Below are positions 45,161 to 58,765 of a DNA stretch of 64,000 nucleotides, one piece after another. Position 1 is the stretch's first letter; each line of letters starts with the position of its first letter. A program made the position numbers and the translations under genes. Under the pieces are notes generated by a model that was not told where the DNA came from, searched no databases, and saw only the letters and a program-made list of their open reading frames with translations. This DNA is from Fasciolopsis buskii. Taxonomy: Eukaryota; Platyhelminthes; Trematoda; Plagiorchiida; Fasciolidae. The stretch covers positions 68,707 through 132,706 of the forward strand of contig LUCM01005800.1 in assembly GCA_008360955.1 (NCBI GenBank), read 5' to 3'.

Positions 45161-48100
45161 CAGTGTTGTCCAGTGCATTGACACTGTTCGTGACAGGCCG
45201 GTTTACATAACCGACATAATAATTGATGAAAGAATTGCACAATTTTTCCCTAACTGGTGACTTCTTTACTGCTACAAGTGTCCCCAAGATTTGCACATAT
45301 TCCTTATTAATGGCATAAGTGAAGTCGTTTTCACTATTCCCCTTCATGAAATAAGATATAAATGTTTTTATTATGCATCCTTAAGTAGATTGGTAATGGT
45401 TCCCTTATTGTACACTTTCTCAAAGTAGAAGCCATTTTTTCTGGATATGCAGAGATGATTTGTTATTATGTAATGCCGGTTTAACAGGTGATACCCCATC
45501 TTGTAGACGACTCGACTGCAGCGGTTCATAACAAATGGCTGCGGACAGAAAAAGGGTAAAAGTGGCCGCATCCATCATCATTAACCTGCTACTAGCGATT
45601 GTTGTTAAGAGGGGAGAAACGGCCCTACTTTACGCCGACTTTCGAGATGTTAAATTTTCACCATAAAGTATATCACATTTTACTAGTAACCCGTTTTAGA
45701 TAATCTTCAAGATGGAGTATTTTTTGTGAGAAGTTTCCTAGCTTAATCTGGCCGATTCTTGGATGAGACCATGCCGATGAACAAATTCACCCAGCCGTAC
45801 TCTGTAAAGTAGGTGCTCACTCATTTCCAAAATTACTTACTTAGGTTTCCCATGCGAATGTAGAACAACCTGTCTCCTGGGGGCACCTTCAGGAGACCTC
45901 ACTCTCGTCACCGAAATCTCCTGGTTGTGTTTGATTGTAGAGCGGTATCATCCAGGTGAAAGGACTGTATTTATCTGGAAGATAGATGTAGATTCCTGTT
46001 TGCTTTGGTAATGTCTACAGATAATGGTGAGAGTCCGGAGACTACATTGAATCCATGAGGGGAAGCTCCAATTACTGAAATTTTATCGTCTTCATGGCCA
46101 CCGCTTAGGCTTGAGGACAAGGTCTCGCAACAAGTTGATACAGACATATTGAGGTGAGTTGTTTATATAGTTAGGTTACCTCAAAATTATACTGTTGGCT
46201 ATCAGTGATGCGCGAGTTATTTCCGGGTCCATAAGCCTGAAACTCGACATGTGTCATCGTTCTGGCAATCCAACAGCACAATACCAACCGACGCACGTAG
46301 ACAATGAGCAGGACTTGATGCATGAGAAATCTACCCCATAGAGTTAATAGTTACAATGCCACAGTGACTTAGACAGTTTTAGTGTACGTTATGTGCAGGT
46401 TAACGTCCTGAAAAGCTTTGTCTGCAGCGACGTGGGTAAGTCTGTCCGACGGATGCTAGCCTCCCTGATGGGGGACTGCCTGTCGCTAAGATGCAACCGG
46501 ATTGGCTGGCCACAGGTTCACACCAGCGATGATAGGCAAGGTTAATTCATGCCCGATATTATCCATCAAACAGATCCAATCAGATAAATGTAAACGTTTC
46601 AAGAGGAATCCACGGACATCTACGAGGGTATTATTATGAAATGGTTCACTGACTCTCGAGATCGCGATTGCGGAAACATGATAGCGAAGTCAGCATTTTA
46701 ATGCCCACACAGGAAGTTATCTTTTGATGCTCGAAACCTTTACAGAGATACTTTATCTTATATAGTCAATATCAGTTTAAATGCTGCCGAAACATCAGAA
46801 AATGCCATTTCAGTTTATTTCTCGCTTTTTCGTTCATACAAAACGCAGTCAATCCACATGAAAGTCCCAACAAATGCGTGTCATATGTTTTTCGAAGTTT
46901 ATTTTCATAACGAGTTTTCAGTTTTACAGTTGGCTGTTGTTACGTGCGTAAAGTTTTGGAGCATCCGTTCGCAGAAACGTGCCTCTTATCGGGGCACCCG
47001 CCATTTTCCTTAATGAGTCCGTCAAGCTTGAAAAATATCGGTAGTTGGCGTACCGGGGTCGTCGGCAATCGGTGCAACTTAGCAGAAATCAGGCAGTGCG
47101 TAGTCAACGGAGGGATCTCTTAAGCAACTGCAAACGGCAATGGGGAAGCAGGGGATACCTAGGAGTTCGCCGTATTTCAATCCGGGTCGGATACGACATT
47201 AGGTTAAACATGTTCAAGAAAACTGTGGCTCAGGCTGCTTCGTTTTTTCGCCCCAATGTTGTATATTCTTTATTGTAGCGCGTCCTTTCATCGGTCATCA
47301 GCTTTAAAGCGGTTTTCTTGCCCTGCTATTTTGTCTTCAGGCCCTGTCTGTAGACTAATAATCTGATGTCCACTACTGGTGATTGCTAAGCCTCCTGAAG
47401 TGTTCACAAGTTACCCATTTTTCATAGTACTAAGCATTTCTATCCCCAGAAGTGAGTCCCACCTATTAGGTACAGTATCCCTTTGTCGCTACAAGGGTAA
47501 CAATTAAATTGTCACAGTTCATAATTTTCCCATACATTCTCCCCAAACTCTAAATTTCCAACCAAGGGTAGAGTGATTCGCAGCGTACGTCACCAATCCA
47601 GACGTGTCGTTGCGACTAACACTAAAAACGGTCCCAAGTAAACCATCAGTGGGGAATAATGAGCCAAGGCTCTGTCGTGCTTAATGACTTACTGGATGAA
47701 GCCCACGATAGGACACAGAAGTTCAACAGCACAATGTCCGGTTTGATAGACCACGTTCATAATTTGGAGTGCACCATCTCAAAGGTTCCCCCCTTGTACA
47801 ACTCATAGTGCCTAAATCTATGCCAGATAAGCACAACCTAACGGCAGCGGGCATTTCTAGGATGTGCTAGCTTCTGAAACACTGGGTAGAATTGGTATGT
47901 CATGCAATTTCATTATCGTAAACATCGCCGGCCGTATACTCAGGAATAGCCTTGGAAACTCACCGATGACCGCCTGCGGCATGGCCGACATCCCATACTT
48001 GATGATAAGGCTGCGGTAATGAACCTAATGTCTTAATTTTTGATCATGTTACAGTTTAAAACAAAAATTGTAGTGCACTTATTCACCAACAGGCAAATCA

Positions 48101-48220
48101 TCACTGTTATCACTACACCGCTTAAAACAAAGAATTAGTTACAGACAAAAGGCCTCTCCAAAGAGGAATCATTGCTTGCACTTCACGTGACAGACATGCG
48201 ACAAAAAATACAGGACACTT
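45161..48220. other. No gene recognised
   Basis: No TE or host domain seen. A stretch near 46,500 (GGTTCACACCAGCG) looks like a pol III B box but no A box or tRNA fold accompanies it. Confidence 0.35.
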
Positions 48221-48227
48221 CAAAGCT

Positions 48228-48662
48228 GTGTCATGTCTTGAAATAGAAGCTCTATCACCAAAACACTCGCCCAATCACCGGTTCAACAGAAATCCAGTAG
48301 TGCCCTACTGTTGTAAACCTAGATATATTGAGGTTGCTTGTCAGATCTCAACCCCCCCCCCAAACCACCCCTCTCCACCATCTAGACTCCCCAAAACAAA
48401 TTCACCTTCTTCCGAGCCCTATCTACAACACGGTCACCAAAGCCAGTTTCCTTATTTCACCGTCACACCCCACTCTACTCCACAGGCCGCAAGCTACCGA
48501 GGGCCCAGCAATGCCAATGGACACCATGGCCGGAGACCTTCAAACTGCGCCCCGACCCTCCTCAATAGAAGGAGTCCACGGGAGACGCATAGCTCTCTTC
48601 TACCTCTTACCATCGTCGTCAAGCGCACAAATAATAGCGTAGTGCCGTTTTATGTGCGTTAG
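48228..48662 (+). pseudogene. Proline-rich frame, possible LINE-2b ORF1
   Basis: A 144-codon plus frame rich in Pro, Ser, His and Asn, containing a run of ten cytosines at 48,352-48,361. It lies 0.75 kb upstream of the LINE-2b endonuclease, where ORF1 would be. No RRM, zinc finger or coiled coil was seen. A second frame at 48,328-48,642 overlaps it, so low-complexity pyrimidine-rich DNA may explain both. Confidence 0.25.
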
Positions 48663-49404
48663 ATTCATCAGAACACCGTGGATCAGCATATTCAGGGGGC
48701 GTGATGGCTAAGTTAGACCTCAGCCTATTCATATCAGAATCACTGAAGAGTCCCGCAGTTGTAAAAATTATTCTCCACTACCTCATCCAGCGAGGCAACT
48801 CGATCGTCGTAACTGATACCGGTATTGGTGCCCTAAAACTGACATTGATTTCTGAATTACTGATCCGCCAAACGAACCCTCAGGGGAGGGCAGGAACCAT
48901 GAGGACTTCGAAGCAAGATCACAATTTTCTGAGTTACCCTCAAGTGACCATCTCCAACTGGTAAACACAATGCGTAGTTGGCGTAGCCAACAGCCACTGT
49001 CGTACTTTCTAGGGGAAAATTTAGAAACTTCCACTCAAATAAATTTAGAACTTCCAACATCATGCCATCTCTTGCCGATTTACTTCAAGTGTTAACGAAA
49101 TACCCGTCACTTTATTTAGTTTTACTTCCATTCCTACCATATCCACCACGAAACTTAAGCAGCTTCCTCACCCCTAAACAAACGCATTCTGCTTATCGTC
49201 TGTTCCAAAAACATGTTACAACTTACTCGATTTTATGAATCAGATGTAACTGAACGTAGTACCTAAAGATCTCAACACCAGCAATATTTTTTCCTTGCTA
49301 GTCTTACAATGACATTTCACCCCGAGGCAAACTTTACATCGCTGATGGTATTTACTCCGGTTATCCACATTTACGTGCCTCTCAACTGAACCATTTTCGT
49401 TATT

Positions 49405-50060
49405 ACTATTTAACGTTTGCTTGATAGTAAATAAGGTACACGCGCTGCGTCTGTATAACATACATATAGTTGTAATTCCATTGTTATCACTAAGATAAGC
49501 CTAACCGATGATACCCCTGCCAAAGGTGACATCGCCATAGTTGATTACAATGGTTTTGAAAAAGACAGGGTGATTGAACTCGGTACAGGCTGCCACGTAT
49601 ACGTATGAGACCCCTTGCAGCTTGATGGTACAATCACTCTACATTTAATGACTTGTATAACTCTATCTAGATGACGGTGACAATCGAGCGTCAGGACCTA
49701 GTGGTCAGTTGGATCTACTGATCCCCCCCCCAAGTCTCAGCACAAAACCCTCAGAATTCTTACCACTAACTGATGCAATTAACACCGATACCGATCTTTC
49801 AGTTCCTAAGCTGGTAGCTAGCGATTTCACTGTGCCTGGAATTTGTTGAACTTCATTCTCCCTCCAAAAAACCTTTCCGTGTTTATTTATAGAATACGAA
49901 TGAGTGGGCGGACAAAGCATGTTGCGTTGCCTACAAAAGTCAACAGCATTCTTAAGCTTTTCTTTACAACTGGTCTAACCCAGGTACACACGTCCCTAGA
50001 CCATAAACTTCTCAGGTATTATCGCTTCCATATCACAAAGCCTAATGGGACCGTCTCTCG
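49405..50060 (+). pseudogene. LINE-2b EEP endonuclease
   Basis: Plus frames: LIVNKVHALRLYNIHIVVI (49,420), LTDDTPAKGDIAIVDYNGF then EKDRVIELGTGCHVYV (49,503-49,605; family ETWLTDD...I-GYN-FR-DR...GGG-L-YV), KLVASDFTVPGIC (about 49,815; family ILGDFN-PGI-W, with GD changed to SD) and NSILKLFFTTGLTQVHTSLD (about 49,950; family NSILDLVF). The terminal SDH is degraded to LRYYRF. Confidence 0.78.
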
Positions 50061-50439
50061 TCCGTAATTAGTAGCCAGATTTGGGGCGGTTTCTTCCTAT
50101 CCATATATTCCGAACTGGCCTCTACCCGTCTTATGCAGCTCTAAGTCAATGCCTTGATTTATTAACTGCGACCCAGGATGGCATAAGTCTAAAGACAGTG
50201 AGTACCTTTGATTCCATTACATGAAAGTGTTCTTTAAAGCAAACCAAATTTAAGCAAGAAAAGATTGTTCACCTATTGCAGATGAATCGCCTGCCTGACA
50301 AGCTAAAGTCCGTTTTCTATCGTCTTCAGAGGTAAAAAGGAACTTCAAGCGTTACACTCTATCAACATGGCTGGATCGCTGACCAAATTACCGGAAACAA
50401 ACAACTCCCTACCTAGTTCACACATCACATTTGTCATAT

Positions 50440-51150
50440 TTAGAGTCGCATACACAAACTATTGTTGCCCAAACTAAGACCGTCTTTCCACATTAGGTCG
50501 GATCAGTTTTTCCTGCCCCTCTACAAAGTTGGGAGTGCACATCTCCCAGTACTGTTGTCCAATTTACGTAATTTCTTCAAGAATAGTGCCACTTTTCCAA
50601 ATCAGTGGAAAACTTCTGTCATTGTCACATTTCAAAAAAATGCTGAAGGTAAGAACCATCTAATTGCAGGCCCATCAGTCATGCACCAATTGCATCACTT
50701 AATGTGAGAATAATATTAGACTATAATCTCATTAAGGCCGGCCAACATAGTTTCGCTTAAATTAAATCTTGTTCTATCTGCGTGAGTGATTTCCTAAACG
50801 ACAAAAAGTCAGTGATTGTGACTTTCTTACATCCAATGAAGGTTTTTGACCCGCTTGTCTCATCATGAGCTTCTCGTGATGGTTAGAAGTTTCAGTATCA
50901 CAAACCCCTTGTTGGCTTGGTTCAACTCTTATTTGACCGTCAGAATACATGTGAAAAAAATGAATGAAATTCTATCCAAGCTTCCCTCGTTGCTGATGTG
51001 GTTACTGAAGAGAGAGCACTAGATCCTCCATTTTTTCTGCTGTACATCAGCGATATCTCCCATAACATTTGTCCTGGTATTCCCTTTCTGCTGGTAGATG
51101 ATATAAAAATTGCACATACTTTTTCCCCCTTATATATATATATATATATA
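50440..51150 (+). pseudogene. LINE-2b reverse transcriptase
   Basis: Plus frames: LPKLRPSFHIRSDQFFLPL, FPNQWKTSVIVTF (family P-W-K-A-V-P), KKSVIVTFLHPMKVFDP (motif A, F-D changed to L-H), ALDPPFFLLYISDIS (motif B end) and PFLLVDDIKIAHTF (motif C; aspartates kept). The (TA)12 tract follows at once. Confidence 0.8.
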
Positions 51151-51153
51151 TAT
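51130..51153. repeat. (TA)12 microsatellite inside LINE-2b
   Basis: An uninterrupted TA run directly after RT motif C. Confidence 0.95.
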
Positions 51154-51289
51154 GATGCAAATGGTGCTTCACGGTGCACAACTTCATCGATGCCCATCCC
51201 AGCCCCCAAAAAGCAGCATTCTAAAGCACAAATGCCACAACCTTGTATGAATCTATCAAATTAACGAAAAAGTCATTCATTCCCCTCAC

Positions 51290-51890
51290 GCAGTAAGAAA
51301 CCTGAGTTTGCATAACTCCGGCATGTTCAACTTCACAGAATACACCTTGGTTCAAGTTGCAAAATCTATGAGACTAATTGGGCTGGTACATAAAACATTT
51401 AAAACTGGAAACCAAGTTGTTAATATATAAAAACCATGTTAGACCCATCCTGGATAACTGTCCCATCGCATGTTCCAACATGCGACAGAGTGACAGATTC
51501 GAGATTGAGAATGTTCAACAAACATTTACAAAATGAATTCTGGGGGATTTTTCATCACTAAACTACGTGCAACTTTGCTTGAAATTTCATCCCCAGGCCT
51601 TGTGGATGCTCAGAGTTCACAATTGACTCTCTCTGTTTTCATGAGACGATTGATAAAACGTGTGCTTTCCCACATCCGAAGTGAGCAATAACTCTTTCTG
51701 TGCATTACGACACCATGAATTATTGGTCCCAGTCCCCATGTTGACGCTATCATTCAGGGGCAATTTCTTCTAAGTGAAATATTTCTACCTATGGAATAAA
51801 CTACCTCATTGTATAAGGACGATTTATCCCATATCCGGTAATTTCAAGAGTGAAATTACGAGGATGTTAATGAATCTCTACAGTGCAATG
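51290..51890 (+). pseudogene. LINE-2b RT thumb and C-terminal domain
   Basis: Plus frames: NLSLHNSGMFNFTEYTLVQV, VRPILDNCPIACSNMRQSD, FEIENVQQTFTK (family VRP-LEYC ... IE-VQR-FTK) and FFLSEIFLPME-like sequence near the end. In line with the LINE-2a thumb at 8,203-8,676. Confidence 0.72.
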
Positions 51891-54800
51891 GAAAGAGCCT
51901 ACGAGTCAGGCCTAGGAGATTGACTGATTAAAAACTAATTTCATACCGATAAATATACTCCTCGAAGTCTCATCTCAACCTCCGCAACAGTGTATAGTTT
52001 TTCACGTTCTTCGTAGTCTTCACAAGTACATATCCATAGAGCTATGCGCAAAATATCCGGACCCATTTTGCCCAATTTTCCATCAATGAAACACTGTTGA
52101 CGCAATTTTCACCTCGAAATTTCTCTTGTTAAATACGTAATACGCAAACCAAATTCAGTGTTTAAAGCCTCATTCCGAACATCACGCATCGTTTCTCGCT
52201 TTTATTGTTGCACTCATCATAACTCTCACCTCAAATATCTTCAGACTATCATTGTTCTTCATTTCCCACTTGCAATATGCGAGTTCGCATTCCTGTCCCA
52301 GAAGTCCGCTATCCAGCATCTGGCCTAAGGCTCAGATGAACTGACCCAGGACGGACATATGTGATCTATTTCCCAGGCTTGGCTGGAAGGGGATACTGCT
52401 GGTAATACGCAGGATTTGCCAACAAAATATGACTCCCTTCCTGCCACGTGTACGGTTCGAAATCGAGGCCGCATAATTTAATCCCCAAAGCTTAAGTGCA
52501 ATAGGCGGATAAGTCCTCCAAAACCACACAGATTTGCTGTTGAAATTCATCAGCCGTGGCTAACAAGTCCTCCACATCGACAGTCAACCGCTAAGAAGAT
52601 ATCCACACAAATCCGTTGTTCAGATACTACCACTTCTCTACTTCCAAAAATCCAAACCAGTTTCTACCTTCGCCGATCGCGGCTATTCTTGCGCCAGTAG
52701 ATTCCAACGATTGGAACCTCAAAAGCAAAAGAAAATATCCATTCTCGTCTTACATTGGCTTATCAGCGTGGGATATGGTGTTCAGCGCATATCACACTAT
52801 TTTTCATGTTCTTCCTCATTACTGTTGATGATGTCCCTTTTCTGCTTTTCCTCAAACAATGTTATTTCCGAACGGCTTTTGTTTATTCTCTCGGCTACAC
52901 GAATCACGGTTTAATGATTGACTTTCTGTTTCATCTTCATTTTAATATCGACCATCTATCATCCTCCTCTCTTCCTCCATTCAGCTCTCCGGCTAATTTT
53001 GACAATTTTCCACCCAGTACTGATAATTTTTTGAATTTAGTCCTTGCGGTTTAAGTTCCATGTCCATTTTAAATACAAGCTAAGTGTGACTACTCCGGTG
53101 GTACCTCGGTATTTCTCTCCGTCCTCTAATGGAATTTCACGCTTGCGAAGTGCACTGTTGAGGCGTATAACAGCCGTGTTCCGAGCGAAATTTTGCTAAG
53201 AATTATTCTTAGAAGAATGTGTATATTCGGGACAAATGTTTCATTTAGTTTTCATACCTGAACCATTTTCGTCATTGTTATTTGTAACATCCTGGTAACA
53301 TATGATTACGCAATCAGACATGCCTCTCGAAGCCACTGTTGATAATACTCGTCTAGCTTGACAATAAACTGAATACGTCAATGCAATTAAGAAGTGTGCA
53401 TTACGCGATGGAGTCTACCTGTTACCGGCCTGCTCGTACTTCCCCAGACAAAGAGCGGAAGCCAGTCTGTTTATTTAGCATGAGTTGGAGTCATAGGGGC
53501 AATGAGATCTGACTGACAGAACGGCCTCAGTCACCAACTGAAATGGTGGATACAGTCAACTGGGTCAAGTGAACATGTTACCTAGCCCATGTACTTCCAA
53601 GGTACCGGAGCCAAAGAACCGCAAAGCAACTTAAACAACACTCAAGGTTATGCGCGGGACTGACACCAATAAAGACAAAAGGAGGAGAATGAGAAGCTAC
53701 CGAGTGCCTTTTTACAGATGACGGATCAAAAACTGCAAATTTTCGAGTTTGCTCTTTGATCTACTTCGAGCTGGATACAAACAGTTGCCAAGTTTCGAAT
53801 AAAATGTTTGATGGATAGGCAAGTACCGGGAGAATTAGGGTTTTCGTATACATCTGCGAGAACTTGGTGGCTCTAGAACAGGCAGTGACAGCAGAAGTCA
53901 TATCTGGTGCCCGCGATAAGCATGTTTGTTGTCGAAGACCATCACAAATAGTCACATTCCGTCGACTTGCCAGCTTGAGTTCCTGGGGAACGGCACTTTT
54001 TTGGATAAGAAAATTTAGTATATTTCTCGGAAAGTATCGAATGACTTGTTTTACAATCAAATGACTGTAAAACTTGCCTTGAGAAAGACTACCCACGGTA
54101 TTCGAAACGTTTGCACATTACATCCACCAACAACGCTGTGTTAGTAACAAAATATCATTCACAATATCAGAATGCGTGTTTGAATTCATGATATATGTGT
54201 AGAAACGATGAAAATGGATGCTGAAACATGAATTGCAGCTTTAGTGAGACTTCAATAAACCCGTTTCGATCCAAATAAACAGAAAGTTAGGGGAGCATAA
54301 TCAAGATGACCGAAATCGTGTGGCATGACGGCTCGCATTGTCTGCAAACAAAGGATGGCCGCAGTAAGAAGCGGATGGCTAGAAAATTGGACAAAGGGGA
54401 ATATTTGGTGCGGGAAATCAAAATCAAAAGTGAGGACTTCAAACACGGTATACATGGAAGGGTAGGATTACAAAGCGGCATCAAAGTCCCATCGCGCTTA
54501 GATTTCAGTACGAAGCGGTAGATTAAGAATGGGCGTAGGAACGGACAGTGAGGCTATCGACGGGATCCAGAAGATGTGCAAATCCATTTTTATTTGGCAT
54601 CACCGTGGAGACTTTGATGGGTCTTCACGACAATCGATTAATTGCACACAGGAAGTTTTCCGAATTGGCCACCGACGTGTACAGCAAACGTGTAGCTTTG
54701 GCGCAAGTCTGAATCCGGGCTTCATCGAAGAAACTCTATTTAACAGACAACATCAACTCGTTGAAGGATGAATACGACCTCCAGTTTTCAAACCAAAAGG

Positions 54801-57052
54801 GGATTTTAGGTTTGGTTTCATGCCATCTATGTGCTGTACTGTATAAACTTTTGCGTACAATAAATAATGTCACATTTCAGTCATTAATACACGAGTAATG
54901 GACTGGAATGACGTTATTAGTAGACATATGTGTACATATAGAATATAGCAATGAATAATGAAAATATGTGTTATGTTGTCAATAGCATTTGGTCTGAGGT
55001 CAGGTGCACACAAACGTGTAAAGGTTATTGTGACGGATAAACGTTGGTGATGGCCCGAGGGGGGGAGGTAGAATTAACTTTGGAGTAAGATTCGCAAAAT
55101 AACTGAGGTAATGAACTGCGCATGAGTAACCAGATCGAGTGAAAACCAAAATGCCAATATATAGGGCTAGCATAATAAGGAGATGTGTTGTTGTCTCGGG
55201 ATACGACCTCAGAGACGGGTGGGATAAGTCACAAAACCAAAACCAATCAGTGTAAATGCATGCGACCAATTATTCAGATACTGTTTACCTTTGAAACGGA
55301 GCTTTCGAGATTCTTAGTGGCACAATTAGTGAAGACAAGTGAAAAAGAAAGAAACAAGAAGAAAAAGACACGGAACATCGTAGTAGGTGCTGGCGGATTC
55401 GCCGTGTAGTAGTCTGTGTTCTGGTTAGAAGCCTCATAGCCAGCAGTGAGAAGCAGAGCATGTCCAATAATCTGAAAGCATTAGCGACTGAATGTTGAAA
55501 AGCACGAAACAGCCACAGACTTATGTGATTGCACCAAAGAAGAATGAAAGTGAAAGATAGGAGGGGCTCTGCTTCGCAGCACCACACAGTTGCTGTGTCA
55601 GGAGAACTTATGGCGATTCCAGCGAACAGACAATCGGCGGCGATGTGAAATGTTCTAATTTGCATGACCAGGGGTGAGGTAGACAGATAAAAATCCGTTA
55701 ATAAAGGCAAGTCAATTCATTCACAGACCGAAATCCATATTATTGAAGTTACCTATACGCACTCACATAGGTGTCTCTTGTTTCCTAAGCAGACAAAAGG
55801 TTGATTCCATATGGAAAATATCCAGTTTACCTGCTAGACCAAACTTTTATGATTTGAAGTATTTTTACGATTGCCGACAGTGGCCCGTTATCCTCACGTG
55901 TGTTCCATCATCGTAGTGAATGTCATCAAAGGAAACTGGGTGAATGGAAGTGACAGAAGCAAACGTGGAGTTGGGACACAAAATTTAATTGTGGTCGGAA
56001 TTTCACCCCATTCAGATCTAGATACCTCAAGTGGAATATTTTTGCTGGACTGAATAGGCGACAGTGAATTAGAGGTATAGAGATGTACTACGCAGGACAT
56101 GTGTACATTAGTTTATCAAACGCTGGTCGTTCGCTGTTCTGATGAATCCCGTCATTCATTAGCAACATTTACTCTGGAACGTTTACTTCAATGAGTTACA
56201 CGATGGTGCATTGCCACGCGGCTCGACGGTATTGTGATATTTATAGCCGAGGTTTGCGTAAGAAAGTATGTCGGCATGAATGAAACCAAATAATGACTCC
56301 AAAGTTCTTCAGACAGCAGGTTGTGAACTGTCATATTAGAATTGGTTGTGCAAGAGTTGATGTCGATCGATGCGTTTATTGGGCTTTGGCTTAGGCAGGT
56401 TTTCTTTTCTTATTACTCATTGCCGATTTTGACGTGTGTGCACCTGTTAGAGACCGTGACCAATCTAGAGTTTTTGGTATCGCAGATTTTAATTCTGTTG
56501 TTATTTTTCGAAAAGAATTCATGCTTTTTGAAGTACGTTTTGTAACTGATGTTATTTTAGATATGTCCTGCCTGAAAAGTTTTGTATGGTCGCAAAAGTG
56601 TTCATCAAACCCTCTCTGACTGGCTGCTTCCCTTATCGACCAAGGTAACCGTAAAAAACTATATAAAAGATAAAGCTTACTTGACTTCTGACTTCTGTTG
56701 GTGGGTCACCAATGAAAGCGTGGCTGTTTTCTGTGTTGGGCGTGTTTCTCTAGCTAGCGGGTTGGGCTAACCCCTAGAATTCCACGGTTTGTTTCTGCTG
56801 GACTGCTCACTCAAAGGGGCGTCTGGTCCATTCCGTTCCTTTATGCGACCTCGGGAATTGAAAAGCCAAGCCCACAATGTTATGTCTCCAGCCTTGGTGA
56901 GTGTTGATACCCTGCTAGGCCACAGGCTTGTGCAATCGTCCTATTATGTGATGTCCAGTGTTGATGTCTTGTGTTTCATTGTTGTTTGTTGATCAGCTCA
57001 GTTGGAAAACCCAACAGCACCCCATCGAAGAGCACTGTTCTACAGTCGGAAT

Positions 57053-57055
<3 letters not shown>
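51891..57055. other. No gene recognised
   Basis: A minus frame near 52,590-52,330 reads well (DEFQQQICVVLEDLSAYC; ANPAYYQQYPLPAKPGK) but matches nothing I know. Frames at 53,761-54,096 (minus), 54,306-54,771 (plus, two) and 55,285-55,710 (minus, 141 codons) are likewise unassigned. No splice-supported gene could be built. Confidence 0.35.

Positions 57056-57082
<27 letters not shown>
57056..57082. repeat. (AT)13 microsatellite
   Basis: An uninterrupted alternating A/T run with no flanking TE recognised. Confidence 0.95.
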
Positions 57083-57083
<1 letters not shown>

Positions 57084-58765
57084 TGTTATAGCAGAGTTGG
57101 TCCGAATCACGATAAAGCGCCTGCTTAACGTTATTTGGCATCAAAAATTGTCTAGGTTTATCTTTCTCAAAACAATATATATGTAAATTTTTTCACGAAC
57201 ATGTTTGGAAGAACAATAACAGCCTTTGACAGTGGTTAGCCGGTTTGTTGTAGGTCACATGAAAACTTCCGTTGACCGGGCCTATCTTTGACTGGATGGA
57301 TCCTTCTTTTCCTTGAGCCGTCTAAATGACTAGGTGTCAAATGATTGATGCCTACATATCTCAGCGAACAGTTCACGTAAAACAAAATGAAGTGTAACCA
57401 CCTTTCCACGAGCTTTAGGGTGAGTTTTATTGACTATTTGTGCTTCGCAATGTTAACATCAACTGTCCGCAGCTGAAACGCAAATGCACTCAATTATACT
57501 TCGAACATCGATTATGTCAGTCAAACGAGCATTTGGTTCACTTGTTTACAAATGTGTGAGTGGAATGCACGCACTCAGCGACCAGGTGGGATCGTGAATC
57601 CCAAAGTGAACCCAAAGTACAATCTGTAGGAATACCAACGATATGGAAATGAATAAAAGTTAAAAGCGACTGAATGAAATAAACCGATTCGGCTGAACCC
57701 ACGAATCTTGCTTCATCGTAAAATCAATGATATCTGTACTGCGTGAAACAATGGGTCAGGTTGAATGTATGTGATGTAGCGGGCGAAATACACACTTTCA
57801 CCTGGGTTCGGAGTGCTTAGTTGCTGCATGATTCTAATCATGAATTTTCGTTTCGGGTTATCACGAATGATCTCACTTTCTCCCAATGCAGACCAGGATG
57901 CTTGAAATACTGAACCCATCGAAACAATTGTAGAGAGCATCTTGGATTTAATGTATTCGGCACATGATATTCATTATATAAGTGCGTTCCGTTTTTCCAA
58001 ATCGAATTTGCTCTAATGAAGGATTTGGACTAGTTAACTTTACAATTATACTGATCACCAATGGGAAACCAAAAATGCGACCAACCAATACGGATGAATG
58101 TGAAAGTCGTAAGTTTTTGAAACTAATCGTTCCGTTTTTTTAGAATTCCGCAGCGTTGCCGGATTATTTCACATGAGACAATTTACAAGCCGAACAAAAT
58201 GTTTAACCAAAACAAACGGTGTCAAAATAACTCCGGCTATTTCACGATACCAGTCCACTTTCCCTTTTGAGATGATGACTGACGGACCGAAATTTTAATT
58301 GTTGACTCTATTTCAGTCTTTCGGTATGGCTATTCCGCTCGGGGTAGTGTGGAATGAACAGCGTCAAACGAAATTCCAAGTCCTATTATTCGGCTTTTTG
58401 CGCATCTGAATATTGTTCCGATAGAAAATATGCAGCCACGGATAAAGTGGATTCGTTTTGCTAAAGCAAAATGATCCATGTTTGCATTGGAAGAAGCATG
58501 TGTCCTTGCATCTAACATGGCACGAATGTCAAACTGAATTCTTGACCGCAAAAGCACAACGTAGTCAGTGATTGCGCGTGGTGCGCATTAACGTTTTCTA
58601 CAACCTCGAAAGTGTCCAGCTGAAGATGTCAGTGGAGAAAACACACTGATATATTGCATAGCAGACCTTCAAAATGAATAAAAATCGGTCAAGATTTTTT
58701 CAATAAAACATGTTCTGTGACCGTTTCACCTAATAAATGTCATTTGGAGAGAAAAAGATGTGGAA
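57083..58765. other. No gene recognised
   Basis: AT-rich, with short minus frames at 57,713-57,940 and 58,330-58,557 lacking recognisable domains. Confidence 0.35.

Larger units (their letters stand above)
48228..51890 (+). mobile_element. LINE-2b: nearly full-length copy of the second LINE family
   Basis: Plus strand. From 49,405 the order is endonuclease, RT, thumb. Upstream frames at 48,228-48,662 and 48,701-48,964 may be ORF1 (uncertain). Shares motif B/C wording with LINE-2a (8.2-9.5 kb). Many stops and shifts. A (TA)12 microsatellite has expanded inside RT directly after motif C, so some of the decay post-dates insertion. The low-coordinate boundary is a guess. Confidence 0.8.

Noticed and set aside
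44940..45347. 135-codon minus-strand frame
   Set aside because: Antisense to the TRC-3 C-terminal block on the plus strand, which matches family motifs.
46480..46520. GGTTCACACC as a pol III B box of a SINE
   Set aside because: No A box at the right distance and no second copy of the sequence in the window.
48352..49731. Two poly-C runs (48,352-48,361 and 49,723-49,731) as a repeat boundary pair
   Set aside because: Flanking sequence is not similar beyond the runs. The second lies inside the LINE-2b endonuclease.
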